Below are positions 49,211 to 57,307 of a stretch of 64,000 nucleotides of DNA, piece by piece. The translations under genes were made by a program, and so were the position numbers. Source of the stretch: Desulfocicer sp963675955 (lineage in GTDB: Bacteria; Desulfobacterota; Desulfobacteria; Desulfobacterales; Desulfobacteraceae); NCBI GenBank assembly GCA_963675955.2, contig CAXXVR010000002.1, forward strand, positions 1 to 64,000. Direction: 5' to 3'. Position 1 is the stretch's first letter, and each line of letters starts with the position of its first letter. The notes below the pieces were generated by a model. That model did no database searches. It saw only the letters and a list, made by a program, of their open reading frames with translations, and was not told where the DNA came from.

Positions 49211-50317
49211 ATGAAAAAAGTAGGGTTTGTCGGATGGCGGGGAATGGTGGGATCCGTTCTCATGGAGCGGATGATTGCAGAAAATGATTTCAAGGGATTT
49301 ACCCCTCTTTTTTTCACCACCTCCCAGGAGGGAGAGAAGGGTCCGGACGTAGGCATGGAAACACCACCCCTGGTCAACGCCCATAATATAGATGCCTTGA
49401 TGGCCATGGATATTATTGTATCCTGCCAGGGTGGTTCCTACACCGAAGCTGTACGACCGGAACTGGAAGCCAGAAACTGGAGTGGTTACTGGATTGATGC
49501 TGCTTCCACCCTGAGAATGGATGATAAAAGTATTATTGTCCTGGATCCGGTGAATCGAAAGGTTATTGATCAGGCACTGAATGATGGTATCAAAAATTAT
49601 ATCGGTGGTAACTGCACGGTTTCTCTCATGCTCATGGCCCTGGGGGGATTGTTTGAAGATGATCTGGTGGAATGGGTCACCTCCATGACCTATCAGGCTG
49701 CCTCCGGTGCCGGTGCCAAAAACATGCAGGAACTGGTGGCCCAGATGAAGACCATCGGCGATGTGGCATCAGACATCCTGAAGCAATCCCCGGTGGCGGC
49801 CCTGGAACTTGACCGAAACGTCACCGATACCCTGAGATCTGACGAGTTTCCTACGGACAACTGGGGCGTACCCCTGGCCGCCAGCCTCATCCCCTGGATT
49901 GATCGGGCCATGGACAATGGCCAGACCCGGGAAGAATGGAAGGGTGGAGTTGAAACCAATAAAATTCTGGGGCGATCAGACCGTCCGGTTCTCATTGACG
50001 GTCAGTGTGTCAGGATCGGCTCCATGCGGTGCCACAGCCAGGCATTTACCATCAAGCTGAAAAAAAATGTCCCCCTTGATGATATTAATGCCATGCTGGC
50101 CGGAAACAATGATTGGGTCAAGGTGGTTCCCAACAGCAAAGAACAGTCCATTACGGACTTGACTCCGGCGGCTGTCACCGGCACTCTCACCGTTCCGGTG
50201 GGTCGTATCCGAAAAATGATTCTGGGGGATGATTATCTCACGGCTTTTTCTGTGGGAGATCAGCTGTTGTGGGGGGCTGCTGAGCCTTTGCGTCGGATGT
50301 TGAATATTATTTTGTAG
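49211..50317 (+). CDS. asd: aspartate-semialdehyde dehydrogenase
   Basis: 368 residues from the ATG at 49211 (GAGG upstream); an upstream in-frame start at 49115 is repeat sequence. NADP-binding 'VGFVGWRGMVGSVLMERM', active-site Cys in 'GGNCTVSLMLMALGGLF', 'TYQAASGAGAKNMQEL', and the catalytic His region 'IGSMRCHSQAFTIKLK'. Length and motifs match the proteobacterial (E. coli-type) form. It makes aspartate semialdehyde for lysine, methionine and threonine synthesis and for diaminopimelate. Confidence 0.95.
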   Translation: MKKVGFVGWRGMVGSVLMERMIAENDFKGFTPLFFTTSQEGEKGPDVGMETPPLVNAHNIDALMAMDIIVSCQGGSYTEAVRPELEARNWSGYWIDAASTLRMDDKSIIVLDPVNRKVIDQALNDGIKNYIGGNCTVSLMLMALGGLFEDDLVEWVTSMTYQAASGAGAKNMQELVAQMKTIGDVASDILKQSPVAALELDRNVTDTLRSDEFPTDNWGVPLAASLIPWIDRAMDNGQTREEWKGGVETNKILGRSDRPVLIDGQCVRIGSMRCHSQAFTIKLKKNVPLDDINAMLAGNNDWVKVVPNSKEQSITDLTPAAVTGTLTVPVGRIRKMILGDDYLTAFSVGDQLLWGAAEPLRRMLNIIL

Positions 50318-50367
50318 AGACCTGATAATAGCGCAATAAAAAATGGCATGGCCATTTCTCATTCATG

Positions 50368-50571
50368 GAATGGGGACTTTGTCATAATATGGGCCATTCA
50401 TCCCAATTGACGGACCAGCGGGGTCAGGCTATATGGTATTAGATTTTGAGCTTTTTATCAGGATCTATGTTTTTGGCAAGTATCTAAGAATAAAGCTAAA
50501 TTTAAATGAAAATGTCAATAACGCAAGCCTGATCCCTCCCCAGCAGGGTGGTCCATCTTGTGACTCCGTCC
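50368..50571. repeat. R3 inverted-repeat element, about 200 bp
   Basis: Left arm GTCATAATATGGGCCATTC, CGGACCAGCGGGGTCAGGCT; right arm CGCAAGCCTGATCCCTCCCC and GGGTGGTCCATCTTGTGAC, an inverted match. The A/T-rich centre has no ORF. It fills the gap after asd. Confidence 0.6.
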
Positions 50572-50607
50572 AGAAAGAGTGAATCAAGCCCTTAAGATTC
50601 ATCATAA

Positions 50608-50740
50608 ATATGTGGTCAACACCCCATCTTCACCTGTTTGGGCCTGCTCATATAGCATTCATATGCTACCAACCCCAAACAGGCGAAGATGGGGCAGCCC
50701 AAACGTTTACAGTACCAACCCGAATATTTACGATCCATCC
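50608..50740. repeat. R2 inverted-repeat element, best-preserved copy
   Basis: CACCCCATCTTCACCTGTTT, GGGCCTGCTCATATAGCATT, CATATGCTACCAACC, then the inverted arm CAAACAGGCGAAGATGGGG, and end blocks CCAAACGTTTACAGTACCAA and CCCGAATATTTAC. The stop codon of the next gene lies in its right end. Confidence 0.75.
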
Positions 50741-51159
50741 GGATATTTTTCTTCAAAGTCATCAAGATAAGGGGAAAGAATTTTTTTTTCATTGGGAAGA
50801 ATGGGACGCCAGGTATGTTTGAAAAGGCCTTCTCCAGACATGCCCGCCACCCGATTCATATTTGCCACCACTATTTCTTTCCGGGGATATTTCAGAAATT
50901 CCACCCACAGGGTTTTTTCCATTTGAAGGTTATGTTGTGCCGAGATGAGGCGGGCAAAGTTCTGGACATAGTTTTGTATGGAGGTTCCCTTGCCCATATT
51001 TCGACATAACACGGCATGCTCTTTAAGGAAGTGGATTTTAGAGGTTCCTGATTTCAGCTTAATGATACGGATACGATATTCTCCTGGCCACCAGCATACG
51101 GGGGCCTGCCCCTTCCTCTGTTTACCATCCCATTTGTAAATGCCATCATAGACAATCAT
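50728..51159 (-). CDS. uncharacterised protein, flanked by R2 repeats
   Basis: 143 residues; AAGGGGG lies seven bases before the ATG, so it is probably a real gene. Basic, soluble and without a signal peptide: 'GQAPVCWWPGEYRIRIIKLK', 'HAVLCRNMGKGTSIQNYVQN', 'EFLKYPRKEIVVANMNRVAG'. I do not recognise the family. It lies alone between two R2 elements, the left of which supplies its stop codon. Confidence 0.55.
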   Translation of the reverse strand: MIVYDGIYKWDGKQRKGQAPVCWWPGEYRIRIIKLKSGTSKIHFLKEHAVLCRNMGKGTSIQNYVQNFARLISAQHNLQMEKTLWVEFLKYPRKEIVVANMNRVAGMSGEGLFKHTWRPILPNEKKILSPYLDDFEEKYPDGS

Positions 51160-51212
51160 AGCGACCCCCTTTGATGAGAATGGATTCAGGAGAGATTTAA
51201 AGGAAATTTTTT

Positions 51213-51353
51213 GAGTAAATATTCGGTCTCCACCCCATTTTCAGCTGTTTTAGCCTGCTTGTATAGCATTCGTATGCGACGCAGTCCCAGTCCCAGACAT
51301 ACGAATATGGGGTACTGTCCGAATATTTACAATACCAACCTGAATATTTGCCT
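51213..51353. repeat. R2 inverted-repeat element
   Basis: TAAATATTCGGTCTCCACCC, TTAGCCTGCTTGTATAGC, CGTATGCGACGCAGTCCCAG, ACATACGAATATGGGG, TCCGAATATTTACAATACC and CCTGAATATTTGC. The same order as the copies at 22313 and 50608. Confidence 0.75.
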
Positions 51354-51373
51354 TCCTGAATCCATTTTTTTCC

Positions 51374-51784
51374 TTATACCAGTTGCTTACCGGCACCAGG
51401 TCCTGGTGATACTCCATAAATCTCTTTAATGTTGAGTATCACAGCTCCCTTGGACTTTAAGGGATGCCCCGCCTTGTTGCCTAAAGCTTCAATCCATTTG
51501 GCTGTTTCTTCGTATCGTTCGCCCTGGGTTTCAATGGTGATGCTGCATTTCAACTGATACCCTTCACGGCCTTCCCAGAAGGTAACGGCTGCCTGGGGAT
51601 TGCTTTTGAGGTTGGCAAGGGTTTTGTTGAAGTACTGATCTGAAATAAGGATGGTTTCATCATCAATGATTTTTTTTGCACCCACTGGAACCGCATTGGG
51701 TACGCCATCTATTGTTGCTGTTGTCAAAACCGCAGTGGGAACCTTAGCGAACAGCTCTTTCATCCGTTCCGTCATTTTTGCCAT
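51374..51784 (-). CDS. pyridoxamine 5'-phosphate oxidase-like flavin-binding protein
   Basis: 136 residues from the ATG at 51784 (AAGGAG upstream). The split-barrel pattern 'LFAKVPTAVLTTATIDGVPN' and 'NLKSNPQAAVTFWEGREGYQ' is that of the small PNPOx-like family, which binds FMN or related cofactors. The exact reaction is unknown. Confidence 0.85.
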   Translation of the reverse strand: MAKMTERMKELFAKVPTAVLTTATIDGVPNAVPVGAKKIIDDETILISDQYFNKTLANLKSNPQAAVTFWEGREGYQLKCSITIETQGERYEETAKWIEALGNKAGHPLKSKGAVILNIKEIYGVSPGPGAGKQLV

Positions 51785-51905
51785 GAAATGCTCCTTTTTA
51801 TTATGTGATAAGTAATATATCATAAATCAGGTAAAAGACATGCCTTTTAATTTGGCCTGTTTTTTACCCCCGTAGCCATGAAAAATCAGCATTTTTTTAA
51901 AAAAA

Positions 51906-52325
51906 TCAGTCGGAAAAATTAATTTTTTTCCGCAGTTTCTTTTTCTCACTGCATCTGGCCTTGTTGTCCAGGCGGCGTTGCTTTGCCCCCCGGGTGGGCT
52001 TTGTGGGTTTCCTTTTTGCAATGGGAATCAGTGCCTTTTGAACAAGTTGGGTCAGCCGGTTCAGGGCGTTGCCGATGTTTTTTTCCCGGGTGCGAAACAG
52101 CTGGGCTTTTATTACAATAATGCCGTCGTTTGAGATGCGCCGATCGTTGAGACGGAGCAATCTTTCCTTTACGCTGTCCGGAAGGCTTGATTTTAAAATA
52201 TCAAACCGGAGATGAATCGCCGAAGACACCTTGTTTACATTCTGTCCACCGGCACCCTGGGCCCGGATGGCATTGAGTTGTATTTCAGAATCAAGGATAT
52301 AAATATCCTCGGTGATGTGCAGCAT
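51906..52325 (-). CDS. arfB: ArfB/YaeJ-like peptidyl-tRNA hydrolase (ribosome rescue)
   Basis: 139 residues from the ATG at 52325; GAGGGAG precedes it, and the frame open to 52466 has no such site. The release-factor catalytic motif GGQ is in 'RAQGAGGQNVNKVSSAIHLR', and the C-terminal tail is strongly basic ('KPTRGAKQRRLDNKAR'), as needed to enter the mRNA channel of stalled ribosomes. It lies just outside the left direct repeat of the defence island. Confidence 0.9.
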   Translation of the reverse strand: MLHITEDIYILDSEIQLNAIRAQGAGGQNVNKVSSAIHLRFDILKSSLPDSVKERLLRLNDRRISNDGIIVIKAQLFRTREKNIGNALNRLTQLVQKALIPIAKRKPTKPTRGAKQRRLDNKARCSEKKKLRKKINFSD

Positions 52326-52453
52326 GGGCAACTCCCTCTTGTGTTTTGGCCTTTCTAAATGTCTGCTAAATGATAAATATAGGACACAATCTCCAGAGAT
52401 CAAGTGAGCTTTTGCCAGAAACACCCGGGAGGGACTGAAAAAAAGCGGCCCGC

Positions 52454-52513
52454 ATTCCGGGGACACATTCCGGGGACACCATACTTAATTATTTATCAAC
52501 AACCTTTGTCCCC
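52454..52513. repeat. left flanking direct repeat of the defence island (REP plus end of a RAYT gene)
   Basis: ATTCCGGGGACACATTCC, then GGGGACACCATACTTAATT and ATTTATCAACAACCTTTG. About 60 bp, nearly identical to 63813-63872. Read on the minus strand it encodes 'GTKVVDK' and a stop, almost the same as the end of the transposase at the right edge ('GPKVVDE'). Confidence 0.8.
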
Positions 52514-52552
52514 TATTTTATGATTTTATGCTTTTTGTATCCGTAATCACGC

Positions 52553-52581
52553 TTGACGTTAATCACGCAACGCGTTAATAT
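52553..52581 (+). promoter_or_regulatory. promoter of higBA
   Basis: TTGACG (52553-52558), 17-bp spacer, TAATAT (52576-52581). The spacer contains the palindrome AACGCGTT, a likely antitoxin operator. Transcription should start at about 52588, i.e. on the toxin's ATG, so the message may be leaderless. Confidence 0.55.
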
Positions 52582-52587
52582 ATGCGC

Positions 52588-52866
52588 ATGATAAACTCTT
52601 TCAAATGCAAACATACAAAAGCACTTTCGAAAGGCCAGCGCGTTAAGCAGTTTGTAAATATTGAAAATATTGTACGGCGTAAACTTAGACAACTTGAAAT
52701 TGCTCGTCGAATTGAAGATTTGAGAGTTCCACCCGGAAATCACCTTGAAGCACTCAAAGGTGGCCGTTCCGGCCAACACAGCATTCGAATTAACAATCAG
52801 TGGCGCGTTTGCTTCTGTTGGACGGATGCCGGTGCGGAAAACGTGGAGATAGTTGACTACCACTGA
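52588..52866 (+). CDS. higB: HigB-type RelE-superfamily toxin
   Basis: 92 residues from the ATG at 52588, which fits the family start ('MINSFKCKHTKALSKGQRVK'). An ATG at 52582 lies before the predicted transcription start. Family segments are 'LEIARRIEDLRVPPGNHLEA' and 'QHSIRINNQWRVCFCWTD'. HigB toxins cut mRNA on the ribosome. No Shine-Dalgarno is visible. The antitoxin gene follows after 12 bp. Confidence 0.9.
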   Translation: MINSFKCKHTKALSKGQRVKQFVNIENIVRRKLRQLEIARRIEDLRVPPGNHLEALKGGRSGQHSIRINNQWRVCFCWTDAGAENVEIVDYH

Positions 52867-52878
52867 GGAGGATTTATA

Positions 52879-53190
52879 ATGAATGAGCTTAAACCGATCA
52901 CACCGGGTGAGATTCTTTTGGAAGAATTTCTCAAGCCTATGGGTATCAGCCAATATCGTTTAGCCAAGGAGATTGATGTTCCTGCTCAGCGCATTAGTGA
53001 AATCGTTGCCGGGAAGCGCTCGGTCACAGCGGATACAGATTTACGGTTATGCCGATTTTTTGGTTTATCCAATGGTTACTGGCTGCGAGCTCAGGCTGCT
53101 CACGATACGGAAATAGCCGAGCGCACTCTACATGATGTCATCATAAAAATCAGGCCTTGGTCTGGGCATGTTGCCCAACCAAACGCTTGA
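52879..53190 (+). CDS. higA: HigA-type antitoxin
   Basis: 103 residues, GAGGAGG upstream. An XRE helix-turn-helix ('GISQYRLAKEIDVPAQRISE') follows the HigA start 'ITPGEILLEEFLKPM'. It neutralises HigB and represses the pair's promoter. The last ~10 residues ('PWSGHVAQPNA') are not family-typical and may come from a sequence junction. Confidence 0.92.
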   Translation: MNELKPITPGEILLEEFLKPMGISQYRLAKEIDVPAQRISEIVAGKRSVTADTDLRLCRFFGLSNGYWLRAQAAHDTEIAERTLHDVIIKIRPWSGHVAQPNA

Positions 53191-53283
53191 GAGGCTCCGG
53201 CTTTACTGATCGGCGTTTTCGCAGTAACTGGTGTCATGTAAATGTAAATAATAGGGGATAAATTAAAAAATAGGGGGACAAGG

Positions 53284-53558
53284 GATATGACTCTCGTACA
53301 TTGAGGGATCATATCAGGCACCGAGGAATTACCCCCATGATCCCCCGTCGGTCATGGCAAAATCGAAAACCGCCCAAAGGCAGACCTCCCAATAAGCCAG
53401 TTGATCGTTGGAAGGTCGAGAGAACTTTCGCATGGCTACAGCGAAAGTACAGAAGGCTGGTTGCTCGATGGGAACGCCGTAACAAATATTGGAAAGGTTT
53501 TATTATGTTTGCTGTCTGTCTCCTCTGGGTTAATCCTCTCACGGGATTTTTGGGATAG
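53284..53558 (+). pseudogene. C-terminal remnant of an IS5-family transposase
   Basis: Reads 'YDSRTLRDHIRHRGITPMIP', 'WKVERTFAWLQRKYRRLVAR' and 'FIMFAVCLLWVN', the last ~90 residues of IS5/IS427-type DDE transposases, including the final Glu region in 'DRWKVERTFAW'. The 5' two thirds are missing and the left edge abuts 'AAAAAATAGGGGGACAAGG', an inverted match of the end of the left flanking repeat. Confidence 0.8.
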
Positions 53559-53916
53559 GCTCATAGAACAAGTAACTAAAAAATGCTACAGAATCCTTGA
53601 CAGACAGCGCATCTTAAGTAGCGGGACTCATAGACCAGAATTAAAATTGTTTAGTGGAGCAATAGGTCGTGCTCACACACAACTCTATGAACCAATTCTA
53701 CCCCTCAAAGATGAGTTAGACTTGATTACAAATTAGTGAGCTCTTGCACGCCGACCGGGTGCAAGTACAGCTTTTCGTACCTGTTCGTTGCCCCGTGGTT
53801 ATCAAGTATCAAACGTTACTGTAATTCAGCGCCCGATGGGTGAAGTGTGGCGTTAAACAAATCTTAAACTTAATCGCATATCTAACAATTCTTTATAACA
53901 CAAAAAGGCAAAAAAC
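53559..53916. other. 358-bp region between the transposase remnant and the Zorya operon
   Basis: An open stretch to 53736 ends 'THTQLYEPILPLKDELDLI'-like sequence without recognisable domain or start and is probably a gene fragment. TTTATAAC at about 53891 could be a -10 box for the following gene; no clear -35. Confidence 0.3.
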
Positions 53917-54534
53917 TTGTTAAGAAGAGGAAACATTACAATCTGGAACGATAAAAAGGGATTCGGATTTATTACCCCCAACGCCGGAGGCGACAAGCTT
54001 TTTTTCCATATCAAATCCTGCATCACCCATAACCACCGTCCAGAAATCAACCAGTCCGTGACTTATTCTTTATCCGTTGACAAACAAGGCCGAACATGCG
54101 CCACCAAAGTAATCCTGCCCCATGATGAAATCCCTCTGAAGAACAAAAAAAATAAAGGGGGTATTGCACTCATTGCGGCTGCATTGTTTATTGCTGCCGT
54201 TTGTATTTCTGTTTTTGTAGAAAAAATCCCCCCTGTGATCCTGGGGTTTTACCTGGTCGTCAGCCTGCTCACTTTTATCATATATGCAAGGGACAAATCA
54301 GCTGCCCAAAAAGGAGCTTGGCGCACTCCAGAAAATACACTTCATTTATTGTCACTGATCGGAGGATGGCCCGGTGCGCTCCTTGCCCAACAAAAACTTC
54401 GCCATAAATCCCAGAAGCAACCTTTTCGTTTCATTTTCTGGATAACGGTTTTGGTCAATTGTGGTGCGTTTGTCTGGCTTTTTACCCCAACCGGTGCAAC
54501 TACCCTGCAATCATTTATTGATGGAAAATTTTAA
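53917..54534 (+). CDS. cold-shock-domain protein fused to DUF1294 membrane domain, upstream of zorA
   Basis: 205 residues with a TTG start (AAGG eight bases upstream). Residues 1-65 are a cold-shock domain with RNP1-like 'DKKGFGFITPNAGGDKLFFH', expected to bind single-stranded RNA or DNA. Residues about 80-200 carry three to four membrane helices of the DUF1294 family ('HLLSLIGGWPGALLAQQKLR'). The stop is only 15 bp from the zorA ATG, so it is likely co-transcribed with the Zorya genes. Such fusions are also found alone in many bacteria, so a defence role is an inference from position. Confidence 0.8.
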   Translation: MLRRGNITIWNDKKGFGFITPNAGGDKLFFHIKSCITHNHRPEINQSVTYSLSVDKQGRTCATKVILPHDEIPLKNKKNKGGIALIAAALFIAAVCISVFVEKIPPVILGFYLVVSLLTFIIYARDKSAAQKGAWRTPENTLHLLSLIGGWPGALLAQQKLRHKSQKQPFRFIFWITVLVNCGAFVWLFTPTGATTLQSFIDGKF

Positions 54535-54549
54535 TTTTACGGATAAATA

Positions 54550-56553
54550 ATGAATGATCAGAGTTTTAGTTTTTGGAATTTGGTCCCTGATTTTGGCCTT
54601 TTGTCAAATGGGAACATATCATCATCAGAAGGTATCAGCGCGTTGTTTTGTTCCATCCTGATTTTTGTGTTTGCGTTGTTCCTTTTATTTGCATTTCTCA
54701 GTGCAGGCAAAAGCCTCCACAAAATACTTTTCTATTTCAAAATTTTGAAGAATATCACAAAGGAAAACCTTGTCAGCAAAAGAGAGCAAATCAAACAGGA
54801 TGCGTCTAAAAACAAATCCTGCGGGGCTCTGTGGAAAGAGTTTGATGAGACCCTGGTATATTCCACCAAAGAAAACAAATTATTCAACACAGTGGATGCG
54901 GATTATTTCTTTAATACAACTACCCTTGCCAATGGTATTTCTAACAGTCGGATGATGGCGGCAGTTCCCAGTTTTTTAACTGCCATAGGCGTTCTTGGTA
55001 CCTTCACCGGTTTACAGCTTGGTATCGGCGGTCTGGATCTGGACACCCAGAATACCGAAATCCTTAAACATGGAATTGCCTCGGTTGTACACGGTGCATC
55101 CATTGCGTTTACCACCTCTGTCTGGGGTGTTTTCCTGAGCCTGCTGTTTAATTTTATAGAAAAAGGCCTTGAAGCAGGCCTTCAAAACCGTATTACAAAA
55201 CTCCAGGAAAAAATAGATCATCTGTTTCCAAGAATAAACGCGGAGCAGTCCCTCATCGACATTTCCAACTCCAGCAAAATCTCGGAAGAAGTCCTCATGG
55301 GCCTTGCTGAAAAAATCGGAAATACCATGCAAAAGGCCGTATCTGAAATGGGAGTACATGTCCAGACGGGCATGGAAAAAAGTATGAGGGAAGTCATGGG
55401 GCCTGGTATTGAACGGCTTGTAGATGCCTCCGAGGATCTGGCGAAAAAACAGGCAGACGGTTCCCAGCAAATCTTACATGATTTGATTGGTAAATTTACA
55501 GAAGGGCTTGGAGCTGAAGGAAAGAGACAGCAGGAACTGATGGCCTCAACATCAGGGGAAGTCAAGCAAGCCATGAGTGCCTGGGGAAATGACATGAACT
55601 CCTTTCTTGCCCGGCTTGAGAGCCAGTTTTCCGCCATAGAAGAGGAAAGCCGAAAGCGAAACGTTTTGGTTGAAGAACAGTTACGCCATAATTCTCATTC
55701 CCAAAAGGAAAATGCAGAAAAATTAACCACACAATTGGGTGATATCATGACCCGCTATGCCACGGATCTGGAACAGAAACACGAAAACATGACCCAAACC
55801 GACTCTATGCGGCAGAAGGCATTTGAAGAACAAGTCGACAAGCTGAATGAAAACCAGAGTACAATGATGACCTCAATGGAGGAGTTGATCGGCAAGCATA
55901 CTATTGCATCAAAATCAGTAATCGCCCAGGGGGTGAGTCTGGGTAAGGGGGTGGTAGGTATTCAAACCTCATTAAAAACGGTATCCACCCAGATGGAATC
56001 TGCCGGAGAGAATCTTCACCAGGCGGCAATGGCACTGCAGGAAACCACGGAAAATGTGAACAAGTCCAATGCCGCCCTCACCGGTGCCATCCTGGATGCC
56101 ACCCGGAGCAACACTTACCTGTCCAACCAGAATAAAGATGTCGCCACTGAAGTGAAAAACCTGCTGACATCGATCATATCCCTTAAAGAGGATTATACCC
56201 ACACCACGGATTTATTAAAACAGGCTGCAGAGAATGCGGAATCAACCTTTGATCACCTCTCCAACCACCAGGAATCCTATAGGGTGTCACTCAAAAAGCA
56301 TATTGATGACACAATGGAGCAGGTGGATCATTTGATGAAAAATTATGCTGAGCAAATGGATGAGGCTCTTACCGGCTATGCAGAACAACTCAACGACGCG
56401 TTGGTCACCTATGGAAAACATGTGGAAGGCCAAACCCACGCCCGAATGCAGGCATGGGATAAGGAAACCCAGAATTACACCTCTGCCATGCTGGGTGTTG
56501 TCCAGGCAATGGAAGCCCTTGTGGATGATATGGACACACAAAATGCACGTTAA
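54550..56553 (+). CDS. zorA: ZorA: MotA/TolQ-like stator with long coiled-coil tail (Zorya)
   Basis: 667 residues. One helix at about residues 31-52 ('FCSILIFVFALFLLFAFLSA') and two MotA/TolQ-like helices at about 135-160 ('AAVPSFLTAIGVLGTFTGLQ') and 182-203 ('IAFTTSVWGVFLSLLFNFI'). From about 210 to the end it is a continuous Gln/Glu/Lys-rich coiled coil, the intracellular tail known for Zorya ZorA. With ZorB it forms a proton-driven inner-membrane motor that senses phage entry; the tail is thought to pass the signal to ZorC and ZorD. First gene of the zorABCD operon. Confidence 0.92.
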   Translation: MNDQSFSFWNLVPDFGLLSNGNISSSEGISALFCSILIFVFALFLLFAFLSAGKSLHKILFYFKILKNITKENLVSKREQIKQDASKNKSCGALWKEFDETLVYSTKENKLFNTVDADYFFNTTTLANGISNSRMMAAVPSFLTAIGVLGTFTGLQLGIGGLDLDTQNTEILKHGIASVVHGASIAFTTSVWGVFLSLLFNFIEKGLEAGLQNRITKLQEKIDHLFPRINAEQSLIDISNSSKISEEVLMGLAEKIGNTMQKAVSEMGVHVQTGMEKSMREVMGPGIERLVDASEDLAKKQADGSQQILHDLIGKFTEGLGAEGKRQQELMASTSGEVKQAMSAWGNDMNSFLARLESQFSAIEEESRKRNVLVEEQLRHNSHSQKENAEKLTTQLGDIMTRYATDLEQKHENMTQTDSMRQKAFEEQVDKLNENQSTMMTSMEELIGKHTIASKSVIAQGVSLGKGVVGIQTSLKTVSTQMESAGENLHQAAMALQETTENVNKSNAALTGAILDATRSNTYLSNQNKDVATEVKNLLTSIISLKEDYTHTTDLLKQAAENAESTFDHLSNHQESYRVSLKKHIDDTMEQVDHLMKNYAEQMDEALTGYAEQLNDALVTYGKHVEGQTHARMQAWDKETQNYTSAMLGVVQAMEALVDDMDTQNAR

Positions 56554-56571
56554 AATAATTGGATTTAGATC

Positions 56572-57306
56572 ATGAGAATAGGTATCAGTCGAAGCAAAGG
56601 CAGACGTGTTGATGAAGAAAACCCCTATTGGATCTCTTTTTCCGATATTATGTCTGCCCTGCTTGTTATTTTTATACTGGCATCCATGAAGCTCATCCTT
56701 GATTTGACGGAAACCAGAAACAAGGTGGATCAGCAAATAGAACTTCTTGCCAAAGCCAACCAGGTAAAGGCCCAGATTCTGGTTGAAATGAAAAAAGAGC
56801 TTGATAAGAAAGGCATCACCGTGGAGATCGTGGACAATGATTCCATTCTCCGGGTGCCTGCGGATCAGCTCTATTTTAAAAGCAACGAATATCAGATCCC
56901 AGATGACAAAGCCTATGCCGTGACCACCATTGGAAAAATATTATATGACACCATCACCCGGGATGCCCGGAATCAGTATCTTGACACCATTTTTATTGAA
57001 GGGCATACGGACAGCCAGCCCATGAACCATGGCATGGGTAACTGGGGGCTGTCCACGTACCGGGCCATAGAAGTATGGAATCATTGGAAAAATGATGCAG
57101 ATATCGGTAAAGCCATCAGCAGCATAAAAAACAGTTCCGGCAATTTGATGTTTTCCGTGAGTGGCTATGCTGCCACCCGGCGGTTTATCATAGATGATGA
57201 TACCGATGAAAAAAGGCGGCATAATCGGCGGATTGATATCCGCTTTACTGTGAAGCAACCGAATATAAAAGATTTAAGCAATATTAAAGACAGCATTGGA
57301 TTGTAA
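56572..57306 (+). CDS. zorB: ZorB: MotB-like peptidoglycan-anchored stator subunit (Zorya)
   Basis: 244 residues, 18 bp after zorA. A single helix near the N-terminus contains the proton-carrying Asp (D25) in 'PYWISFSDIMSALLVIFILA'. A coiled linker and a C-terminal OmpA/MotB peptidoglycan-binding domain follow ('FIEGHTDSQPMN', 'SVSGYAATRRFI', 'KRRHNRRIDIRF'). It is expected to sit as a dimer inside the ZorA pentamer and anchor the complex to the cell wall. ZorC starts within 2 bp of its stop. Confidence 0.93.
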   Translation: MRIGISRSKGRRVDEENPYWISFSDIMSALLVIFILASMKLILDLTETRNKVDQQIELLAKANQVKAQILVEMKKELDKKGITVEIVDNDSILRVPADQLYFKSNEYQIPDDKAYAVTTIGKILYDTITRDARNQYLDTIFIEGHTDSQPMNHGMGNWGLSTYRAIEVWNHWKNDADIGKAISSIKNSSGNLMFSVSGYAATRRFIIDDDTDEKRRHNRRIDIRFTVKQPNIKDLSNIKDSIGL

Positions 57307-57307
57307 T

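Noticed and set aside
53401..53736. 111-codon plus-strand frame
   Set aside because: Its first part overlaps the transposase remnant out of frame. The rest could be a gene fragment, but there is no start, ribosome site or domain to support it.
53840..53870. GTTAAAC next to GGC, resembling an integron attC core
   Set aside because: No matching partner core with RYYYAAC or fold was found within 130 bp, and there is no integrase.
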